Shown here in pieces: positions 1 through 6,320 of a stretch of DNA of 10,170 nucleotides. Within the stretch, counting starts at the first letter, position 1; the number at the start of each line of letters is the position of its first letter. The DNA is taken from NCBI GenBank assembly GCA_009702305.1, contig WLIH01000046.1:1-10170 (forward strand), written 5' to 3'. The notes under the pieces are model-generated. The model was not told the DNA's origin. It saw only the letters and a program-made list of their open reading frames with translations, and searched no databases. The translations under genes were made by a program, and so were the position numbers. This stretch comes from Actinomycetota bacterium. GTDB taxonomy: Bacteria > Actinomycetota > Actinomycetes > Propionibacteriales > Nocardioidaceae.

Positions 1-1
1 C

Positions 2-670
2 ATCGAGGACGCTCGGGTCGCGGCCGAGCGCGACTTCGCGCTGGTGCTGCGCTGGATCTACGACATCCCCGGCGAGTCCGGCCTGCCGGCCGCCGACAAG
101 ACCCTCGAGTTCGCGCTCGAGCACCGCACGGACTCGTTGGTCGGCTTCGGGCTCGGCGGCCCGGAGATCGGCGTGCCGCGACCGCAGTTCGCCCCGCACT
201 TCGACGCGGCTCGTGCCGCCGGCCTGCACAGCGTGCCGCACGCCGGCGAGACGACCGGCCCGGCGACGATCTGGGACGCGCTGCACCACCTCGGCGCCGA
301 GCGCATCGGTCACGGCACCTCGGCCGCGCAGGACCCGGCCTTGCTGGCCCACCTGGCCGCGGAGGGCATCCCGCTGGAGGTCTGCCCGTCGTCCAACATC
401 GCGACGCGGGCCGTCGCGACTCTCGACGAGCACCCGCTGCGCGCCTTCCGCGAGGCCGGGGTGACGGTGACGATCAACTCCGACGACCCGCCGATGTTCG
501 GCACCACGCTCAACCGCGAGTACGAGATCGCGGCCGACCTGCTCGGGCTCGACGAGGACGGCCTGCGGGAGCTGGCCCGCGCGGCTGCCCGCGCGTCGTA
601 CGCGCCTGTCGACGTGCGCGACCGGCTGCTCGCCGAGATCGACGACTACGCCGGCGCCACGACGACGTAG
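2..670 (+). CDS. add: Adenosine deaminase family protein (C-terminal part, 5' end outside the window)
   Basis: Metal-dependent amidohydrolase that deaminates a 6-aminopurine nucleoside, most simply adenosine to inosine in cytosolic purine salvage. The reading frame is open from base 2, so the N-terminal metal-binding HxH strand lies upstream of the window. Visible family motifs are HAGE at 239-250 (zinc ligand and catalytic Glu), RIGHG at 302-316 (catalytic His), LEVCPSSN, and NSDDP with its Asp pair around 476-490. RIGHG rather than RIDHG argues against the adenine deaminase branch. The GLGGPEIGVPR stretch and DDPPMFGTTLN resemble, from memory, the actinobacterial branch that includes Streptomyces aminodeoxyfutalosine deaminases of the futalosine menaquinone route; substrate is therefore uncertain. 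The internal GTG at 44 is not a start, because homology continues through it. The gene ends in TAG and overlaps the convergent PIG-L gene by 25 bp. Confidence 0.9.
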   Translation: MEDARVAAERDFALVLRWIYDIPGESGLPAADKTLEFALEHRTDSLVGFGLGGPEIGVPRPQFAPHFDAARAAGLHSVPHAGETTGPATIWDALHHLGAERIGHGTSAAQDPALLAHLAAEGIPLEVCPSSNIATRAVATLDEHPLRAFREAGVTVTINSDDPPMFGTTLNREYEIAADLLGLDEDGLRELARAAARASYAPVDVRDRLLAEIDDYAGATTT

Positions 671-1383
671 TGCTCGAACTCCGAGGTGAAGTGGCTCAGC
701 AGCCGACCTGACAACGCGGCCGCCTGGCTCGAGTGGCACCGGATCGCAGCTGCCTTGACCTCGCGCAGCGAGTCGTCGAGGTCGACCCGGCGCATCGACG
801 ACCACGGCGCGTCGTCGGGCCGCGCGTGGCGCCAGAAGCTGAGGGGATACTCCACCAGCAGCGCACCGGTGCGCCGGGCCGCCTCGGCAGCGGCGCGGCC
901 GGCCGCCTCGTGGTCCGGTGGCCCGTCGTGGCGCCAGGGAGCGAGCAGCATCGTGTGCGGGCCGCTCTCGCCGAGGAGGTCGGCGAGCGCGCCGGCGATG
1001 GCGTCCTCGGAGGTGGCCACCTCGCCGTCGATCGCCCCCAGGAAGACCAGGGGTGCGTCGGGGGCCAGCCGGGCCAGGGCGTTCTCCATCTCGGCCAGCC
1101 GGGTCGTGGCCAGCGCATGGCGGGTCATCCCGTCACGACTCGGGTGCGACGACTCGCCCGCGGTGAGGAGCACGACGTAGACCGTCAGGCCGAGCCGACT
1201 GGCCAGCGCGATCAGACCCCCGCCGCCCAGGCTCTCGTCGTCCGGGTGCGCGGACACCACGACCAGACGACGGACCACCTCGTCGCCGTTGACGAGCTCG
1301 AGGGGAGGTGGGGTGCCCCAGCGGTGGTCGTCGCGCCAGTCGGCGGCGTCGGTGCCGTCCGTCGGGGTGGTCAGCGTGCTCGT
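646..1383 (-). CDS. PIG-L family zinc-dependent N-deacetylase, probable non-canonical ACG start
   Basis: LmbE/PIG-L fold hydrolase, the family of GlcNAc-inositol deacetylase MshB and mycothiol amidase, which removes acyl groups from amino sugars. Seen: AHPDDE right after the first beta strand (RLVVVSAHPDDESLGGGG), WRHDGPPDHEAAG with the distal zinc His, and a C-terminal KAAAIRCHSSQ helix. The first ATG/GTG in frame is GTG at 1276-1278, giving 210 aa with a complete domain. Upstream of it the frame stays open and reads DWRDDHRWGTPPPLELVNGDE, a Trp-rich lead-in that looks like coding sequence. AGGAGA (1394-1389) lies 5 nt before ACG at 1383-1381, which would give 245 aa starting (M)STLTTPTDG. 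That start is an inference; 1278 is the conservative choice and CTG at 1374 a third option. Substrate is unknown: no mycothiol gene is adjacent. It runs divergently from the response regulator and overlaps the deaminase tail. Confidence 0.85.
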   Translation of the reverse strand, partial: TSTLTTPTDGTDAADWRDDHRWGTPPPLELVNGDEVVRRLVVVSAHPDDESLGGGGLIALASRLGLTVYVVLLTAGESSHPSRDGMTRHALATTRLAEMENALARLAPDAPLVFLGAIDGEVATSEDAIAGALADLLGESGPHTMLLAPWRHDGPPDHEAAGRAAAEAARRTGALLVEYPLSFWRHARPDDAPWSSMRRVDLDDSLREVKAAAIRCHSSQAAALSGRLLSHFTSEFEHYVVVAPA

Positions 1384-1388
1384 GCGGG

Positions 1389-1394
1389 TCTCCT
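1389..1394 (-). promoter_or_regulatory. Shine-Dalgarno AGGAGA for the PIG-L gene
   Basis: On the minus strand AGGCAGGAGA is a strong anti-16S match, 5 nt before ACG (1383) and 14 nt before CTG (1374). It is 110 nt from the GTG at 1278, so it cannot serve that codon. This site decides in favour of the longer protein. Confidence 0.55.
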
Positions 1395-1412
1395 GCCTCG
1401 AAGTGCTTGGCG

Positions 1413-1418
1413 AACCTA
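1413..1418 (-). promoter_or_regulatory. Probable -10 box TAGGTT of the PIG-L gene
   Basis: TAGGTT on the minus strand fits the actinobacterial TANNNT consensus. Transcription would start near 1406, leaving a leader of about 20 nt that contains the AGGAGA site before the ACG codon. No convincing -35 was seen. Confidence 0.4.
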
Positions 1419-1471
1419 CAAGGCGAGGGCAACCGGCGGCCTCGCCTACGGGGGTGAGACGACGACGACCC

Positions 1472-1477
1472 TATTGT
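1472..1477 (+). promoter_or_regulatory. -10 box TATTGT of a leaderless response regulator transcript
   Basis: TATTGT ends 6 nt before the ATG at 1484, so transcription should begin at or next to the A of the start codon. There is no purine-rich ribosome site in the intervening bases (TGTCCC), which agrees with leaderless translation. No clear -35. Confidence 0.5.
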
Positions 1478-1483
1478 TGTCCC

Positions 1484-2146
1484 ATGTCTCGTCCCGTCGA
1501 TCCGCTGCGGATCGCGATCGTCAACGACTACGAGCTCGTGGTCGCGGGCGTCGCCGCGCTGCTCGAGCCGTACTCCGACCGCATCGCGGTCATCGAGATG
1601 GACAGCGGCGTCTCGGTGGTGAGCGACGTCGACGTCATCCTCTACGACACGTTCGGCCAGGTGCAGGGCGACGGCGTCGACCTCGAGGACCTGGTCCACG
1701 GCACGGACGCGAAGGTCGTCATCTTCAGCTGGAACGTGCAGCCCGACCTGGTCGACCGCGCACTCCGCAAGGGCGCGGCGGGCTATCTCGCGAAGGACCT
1801 CACCGCCGAGGAGATGGTCCTGTCGCTGGAGAAGGTCGCCGCCGGCGAGGTGCTCCGGCCGGCCGTCTCGGAGCTGGAGCAGCCCGGCCCGGAGCTCGGG
1901 GCGTGGCCCGGACGCGAGCACGGGCTCAGCGCCCGCGAGGGCGAGGTGATCGCGCTGATCACCCAGGGCCTCTCGAACCAGGAGATCGCCGACATGTCCT
2001 ACCTGAGCATCAACTCGGTCAAGACCTACATCCGCACGGCGTACCGCAAGATCGGGGTCAGCCGGCGCACGGAGGCCGTGCTCTGGGGCATCTCCCACGG
2101 CTTCGAGCCCGACCGGCTGCGCATCATCGACGAGCGTCGCCGCTAA
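1484..2146 (+). CDS. NarL/FixJ-family response regulator with atypical receiver (orphan)
   Basis: 220-aa DNA-binding response regulator. The receiver spans about residues 8-124 and the LuxR-type helix-turn-helix about 146-205 (LSAREGEVIALITQGLSNQEIA, then SINSVKTYIRTAYRKIGV). Receiver landmarks: predicted phospho-acceptor D55 in VILYD, S82 at the switch Thr/Ser site (VVIFS), and K104 in GYLAKD. The N-terminal acidic pair is reduced: N14-D15 replaces the usual D/E-D. The MPxxxG loop that normally follows the acceptor Asp is absent and replaced by TFGQVQGDGVD. The fold thus keeps D, S and K, but the metal site and the loop after it are unusual. No histidine kinase lies nearby, so partner and input are unknown. 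ATG at 1484 is chosen because a -10 box sits 6 nt upstream; the frame extends further up but without coding character. Target genes cannot be read from this window. Confidence 0.9.
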   Translation: MSRPVDPLRIAIVNDYELVVAGVAALLEPYSDRIAVIEMDSGVSVVSDVDVILYDTFGQVQGDGVDLEDLVHGTDAKVVIFSWNVQPDLVDRALRKGAAGYLAKDLTAEEMVLSLEKVAAGEVLRPAVSELEQPGPELGAWPGREHGLSAREGEVIALITQGLSNQEIADMSYLSINSVKTYIRTAYRKIGVSRRTEAVLWGISHGFEPDRLRIIDERRR

Positions 2147-2175
2147 ACCGCTCGGCTCCGCCCGGCCCCACGACC

Positions 2176-2181
2176 TAGATT
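2176..2181 (+). promoter_or_regulatory. -10 box TAGATT of a leaderless GNAT transcript
   Basis: TAGATT ends 7 nt before the GTG at 2189, again predicting a transcript that begins at the start codon. The gap from the response regulator stop is only 42 bp and holds no ribosome site, so the GNAT gene likely has its own promoter as well as possible read-through. Confidence 0.5.
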
Positions 2182-2188
2182 CGGCTCC

Positions 2189-3094
2189 GTGCCGACCCCT
2201 GCCTGCCGCTTCGAGTTCACCGAGGACGCCGTCGCCTTCCGCGAGCGGGCGCAGTCCTACCTCGCCGCCGACCCGGTGACCACGACCGTGGTCTCGACCA
2301 TCGTGGACCGAGCGATCCGCGAGGGCGCCACGGAGCCGCCGCCGCACCCGCGGTGGTGGGTGAGCGTCGTCGACGAGGCCAGCGGCGACGTGGTGGGCGT
2401 GGCGATGCGTACGGCGCCGTTCGCGCCGTACCCGCTCTACGTGCTGCCGATGCCCGAGGCGGCAGCCCTCGAGCTGGCCCGCCTGCTGCACGAGCGCGGC
2501 GATGCCGCCCCGGCCGCCAACGGTGCGCTGCCCTCCACCGACGTGCTCATGGGCGAGGTGGCACGACTGAGCGGAGGAGTCGTGCAGGTGCACGAGCACA
2601 CCCGGCTCTTCGAGCTGCACGAGCTGCGCGAGCCCCGCCGTGCCGAGGGCAGGGCGCGGGTCGCCGAGGCGCGCGACCTGGACCTCGCCCAGGAGTGGTT
2701 CGGTGCCTTCCACGTCGATGCCGCCATCCAGGCCGGCCGCGACCCCGACGACGCCACCGCCGACTTCATCGGCCGCGACGGCATCGCCGCCAGGATCGAG
2801 GCCGGGCTGGTCTGGCTGTGGGAGGACGCATCGGGCGAGGTCGTGCACCTGACCGGCTTCAACCCGCCCAGCTTCGGAGTGGCGCGCGTCGGCCCGGTCT
2901 ACACGCCGGGGGAGCAGCGCGGTCACGGCTTCGCCACCAGCCTGGTCGCCGACGTGTCCCGTCACCTGCTGGCGGCTCCCGCCCGGGTCTGCCTGTTCAC
3001 CGACCAGGCCAACCCCACCTCGAACCGGATCTACCAGTCGCTGGGCTACGAGCCGGTCGTCGACATGGTCAACCTGAGGATCGTGACGGGCTAG
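2189..3094 (+). CDS. GNAT family N-acetyltransferase-like protein
   Basis: 301-aa cytosolic protein built from two GNAT-like halves. The C-terminal half (about residues 155-300) is a recognisable acetyl-CoA domain: the strand VARVGPVYTP is followed by EQRGHGFATSL, matching R/Q-x-x-G-x-A/G with R244, G247 and A249 for pyrophosphate binding, and then by LFTDQANPTSNRIYQSLGY, the conserved C-terminal GNAT motif. The N-terminal half (WWVSVVDEASGDVVGVAMRTAP) looks like a degenerate copy without the pyrophosphate loop. Substrate is not evident. GTG at 2189 is preferred because TAGATT lies 7 nt upstream and the first residues (PTPACRFEFTEDAVAF) already look structured. Its TAG stop shares bases with the stop of the convergent DoxX-like gene. 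It could acetylate a small molecule or a protein N-terminus; nothing nearby settles this. Confidence 0.85.
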   Translation: MPTPACRFEFTEDAVAFRERAQSYLAADPVTTTVVSTIVDRAIREGATEPPPHPRWWVSVVDEASGDVVGVAMRTAPFAPYPLYVLPMPEAAALELARLLHERGDAAPAANGALPSTDVLMGEVARLSGGVVQVHEHTRLFELHELREPRRAEGRARVAEARDLDLAQEWFGAFHVDAAIQAGRDPDDATADFIGRDGIAARIEAGLVWLWEDASGEVVHLTGFNPPSFGVARVGPVYTPGEQRGHGFATSLVADVSRHLLAAPARVCLFTDQANPTSNRIYQSLGYEPVVDMVNLRIVTG

Positions 3095-3498
3095 TCCGAC
3101 CGCCGCCGCAGGGAGTCGCACGCCCACAGTGCCCAGGCGACCAGCAGCGGCTGGAAGAACAGCCGGATCAGCCTCGCCCGGTCGGTGTCGAGCCCGAACG
3201 CGTCGGTGCCGGTGACGTACTGCGAGACGTTGCCCGGGAAGACGGCCACGAAGAACGCCGCCACCACCCACCCGAGCTGCCACCGGCGTCGGCGTACGAC
3301 GACGAGGGCCAGGCCGAGGGCGATCTCGACGACCCCCGAGGCCAGGACCACGACGTCCGCGTCGATCGGCAGCCACCCCGGCACCTGGGCGTCGAAGCTG
3401 TCCCGGGCGAAGCTCAGGTGAGCGGTGCCGGCGAAGACCAGCACCGCACCCAGCAGCCAGCGTGCGAGGTCGCACAGGGTCCGCGCGGTGCGGGTCAT
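3091..3498 (-). CDS. DoxX-like small integral membrane protein
   Basis: 135-aa protein with four predicted membrane helices at about residues 12-30, 49-68, 74-90 and 111-128. Family signs are GTAHLSF after the first helix, the short VPGWLP loop, SGVVEIALGLALV in helix 2 and FFVAVFPGNVSQYV in helix 3. DoxX/SURF4-like proteins sit in the cytoplasmic membrane; their biochemical role is poorly defined, with links to quinone or redox homeostasis in some members. ATG at 3498 is chosen over a TTG 12 nt upstream because GGAGG lies 5 nt before it and overlaps that TTG. The gene starts 18 bp after the end of tRNA-Arg on the same strand, so it is probably expressed from the tRNA promoter. Its stop overlaps the GNAT stop by 4 bp. 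Confidence 0.85.
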   Translation of the reverse strand: MTRTARTLCDLARWLLGAVLVFAGTAHLSFARDSFDAQVPGWLPIDADVVVLASGVVEIALGLALVVVRRRRWQLGWVVAAFFVAVFPGNVSQYVTGTDAFGLDTDRARLIRLFFQPLLVAWALWACDSLRRRSD

Positions 3499-3503
3499 GG
3501 TGT

Positions 3504-3508
3504 CCTCC
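3504..3508 (-). promoter_or_regulatory. Shine-Dalgarno GGAGG of the DoxX-like gene
   Basis: GGAGG on the minus strand, 5 nt before ATG 3498 and only 8 bp from the tRNA 3' end. It fixes the start at 3498 and lies in what would be the tRNA 3' trailer. Confidence 0.7.
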
Positions 3509-3516
3509 AAGGAGAG

Positions 3517-3590
3517 TGCCCCCGACAGGATTCGAACCTGTGACCGGCGGATTAGAAGGCCGCTGCTCTATCCAGCTGAGCTACGGAGGC
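3517..3590 (-). tRNA. tRNA-Arg (anticodon TCT)
   Basis: 74-nt cloverleaf on the minus strand. Acceptor GCCTCCG pairs with CGGGGGC (one T-G wobble), discriminator A at 3517, and no encoded CCA. D arm GCTC/GAGC has the loop AGCTGGATA; the anticodon loop CTTCTAA gives TCT, reading AGA (and AGG by wobble); the T arm ACAGG/CCTGT has loop TTCGAAT. The variable loop is 5 nt. The anticodon stem GCGGC/TCCGC has a C-T mismatch at 31:39, next to the loop. AGA is a rare codon in DNA of this GC content, so this is a minor tRNA. Confidence 0.96.
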
Positions 3591-3599
3591 GCGCAGGCG

Positions 3600-3605
3600 A
3601 GCCTA
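3600..3605 (-). promoter_or_regulatory. -10 box TAGGCT of the tRNA-Arg (and DoxX-like) transcript
   Basis: TAGGCT on the minus strand ends 9 nt before the mature tRNA 5' end, so transcription would start about 2-3 nt upstream of the tRNA. It is the only good TANNNT box before the tRNA and DoxX-like pair. No clear -35. Confidence 0.5.
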
Positions 3606-3656
3606 CCGATCGTCGCCGGCGCCCCACAGCGAGGTTGTCGCGCGGCGGCACCTACC

Positions 3657-3685
3657 CGGCCACTCACTCGGCCACTCACCCGGCC
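3657..3685. repeat. 12-bp tandem repeat, 2.4 copies
   Basis: CGGCCACTCACT (3657-3668) is followed by CGGCCACTCACC (3669-3680) and a partial CGGCC. It lies between the aminopeptidase stop and the tRNA promoter. The 9-mer GCGCGGCGG flanks it at 3640-3648 and 3689-3697. GGCC elements are self-complementary, but no convincing terminator stem with a T tract is formed. Confidence 0.75.
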
Positions 3686-3697
3686 AGAGCGCGGCGG

Positions 3698-5128
<1,431 letters not shown>

Positions 5129-5134
5129 GTCGCC

Positions 5135-5140
5135 ACTGTA
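5135..5140 (-). promoter_or_regulatory. -10 box TACAGT of the leaderless aminopeptidase transcript
   Basis: TACAGT on the minus strand ends 6 nt before ATG 5128. The intervening GGCGAC is a poor ribosome site and too close, so the transcript most likely starts at the ATG. Confidence 0.5.
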
Positions 5141-5186
5141 CGCCGAGCCGGGACGCCTCCTGCGGGGCGCGGAGGTGCGCTGCCGA

Positions 5187-5192
5187 TAGGCT
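5187..5192 (+). promoter_or_regulatory. -10 box TAGGCT of the leaderless PrsW-GTPase operon
   Basis: TAGGCT ends 6 nt before ATG 5199, the same spacing as at the divergent aminopeptidase start. The expected -35 regions of the two promoters abut near 5158-5169, where CCTCC (5156-5160) and GGAGG (5171-5175) form a weak inverted repeat. Confidence 0.5.
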
Positions 5193-5198
5193 CCGGCC

Positions 5199-6320
5199 AT
5201 GCCCCGAGGACGTCGAGACAGCGTCGCCTTCACGGTCATCGTGACCGTGCTGGTGTGCCTCGGCGCGCTGCCGATCCTGCTCGTGATCGCGCTGTCGGGG
5301 GCGCCGTCGTCGCTGCTGCTGGCCACGGCGCTGGCCGCGCTGCCGGTGGGTCCGCTGGTCGGCTGCTACCTGTGGCTGGACCGCTACGAGCCGGAGCCGC
5401 GCTCGCTGCTGGCGCTGGCGCTGCTGTGGGGCGGCTTCGTCGCGACCGCGGCCGCGCTGCTGATCCAGGGCATCGGCGGACTCGTCGTGGGCCTCACCGA
5501 GGACGCCAGCCTGGCGATCGTCGCCCCCCTCACCGAGGAGGCCAGCAAGGGCGCCTTCCTGGTGCTGCTGCTGTGGTGGCGACGCGCCGAGCTCGACGGC
5601 ATCCTCGACGGGGTCGTCTACGCCGGCATGGTCGGCATCGGCTTCGCGTTCGTGGAGAACATCCTCTACCTCGCGGCGGCCTACAACGGCACTGACGGCA
5701 CCGGCCCCGGTGGCACCGAGGCGCTGACGGCGACCTTCGTGCTGCGCTGCCTCTTCAGCCCGTTCGCCCACCCGCTGTTCACGACGTTCATCGGGATCGG
5801 TGTCGGCATCGCGGTCGGCGCGCGCAGCGCGGCCGTGCGCTTCCTGGCCCCGCTGGGCGGCTACGTGCTGGCCGTCCTCGCCCACGGGCTGTGGAACGGC
5901 TCCACGATCTTCGGCGTCGGCGGCTTCGCCCTCGTCTACGTCGTCCTGATGCTGCCGGCGCTGGTCGGGCTGGTCTCGCTCGCGGTCTGGGCCCGCCGTT
6001 CGGAGCGCCGGATGCTCGCGATGGCCCTCGCGGACGCAGCGCAGCGGGGCCTGATCCCGGCCACCGACATCGGCTGGGTCGTCGACCTGCGGGCCCGCCG
6101 GCAGTCGCGCGCGCACGCGCGCCAGCAGGGCGGTCCGACGGGCGAGCAAGCGATGCGCGACTACCAACAAGCCGCGATCGAGCTCGGTTTCCTGCATCAT
6201 CGCTACCTGCGGGGGACTCCTCCGCCGGACTTCGCCGCACGTGGACAGGAGTACGTCGCCCGCATCGGCGCCGTGCGCCCGTTCATCGCCTTCCCCGGAC
6301 AGGTGGTACCCACCCGATGA
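5199..6320 (+). CDS. PrsW family intramembrane metalloprotease
   Basis: 373-aa polytopic membrane protein of the PrsW/M82 group, related to CPBP-type intramembrane proteases that cleave membrane-bound substrates such as anti-sigma factors. Seen: N-terminal helices at about residues 10-32 and 37-59, the family signature WLDRYEPEPRSLL (59-71), EExxK at 113-117 (LTEEASK), GFAFVEN with E153, SPFAHPLFTTF with H191, and AHGLWN with H229. These supply the acidic and His ligands expected for zinc. Further helices lie at about 216-232 and 240-264, and a soluble basic tail of about 110 residues (RRSERRMLAMALADAAQRG onward) faces a compartment I cannot assign. The start is set by the -10 box 6 nt upstream. 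The stop overlaps the next gene as ATGA, so the protease and the GTPase are translationally coupled. No anti-sigma factor or other obvious substrate is nearby. Confidence 0.93.
   Translation: MPRGRRDSVAFTVIVTVLVCLGALPILLVIALSGAPSSLLLATALAALPVGPLVGCYLWLDRYEPEPRSLLALALLWGGFVATAAALLIQGIGGLVVGLTEDASLAIVAPLTEEASKGAFLVLLLWWRRAELDGILDGVVYAGMVGIGFAFVENILYLAAAYNGTDGTGPGGTEALTATFVLRCLFSPFAHPLFTTFIGIGVGIAVGARSAAVRFLAPLGGYVLAVLAHGLWNGSTIFGVGGFALVYVVLMLPALVGLVSLAVWARRSERRMLAMALADAAQRGLIPATDIGWVVDLRARRQSRAHARQQGGPTGEQAMRDYQQAAIELGFLHHRYLRGTPPPDFAARGQEYVARIGAVRPFIAFPGQVVPTR

Noticed and set aside
733..2178. A 481-codon plus-strand frame across the PIG-L and response regulator region.
   Set aside because: The genes with AHPDDE and LuxR HTH motifs lie in other frames; this one has no motif and becomes Arg-rich low-complexity sequence.
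1133..3475. A 780-codon open frame on the minus strand.
   Set aside because: It runs antisense to the response regulator and GNAT genes, is rich in Arg, Gly and His, has no domain, and ends inside the PIG-L gene. This is the usual open shadow frame of GC-rich genes.
5129..5326. A 66-residue N-terminal extension of the aminopeptidase.
   Set aside because: It is antisense to the PrsW start and Ser/Arg-rich, and the -10 box and family sequence both point to ATG 5128.
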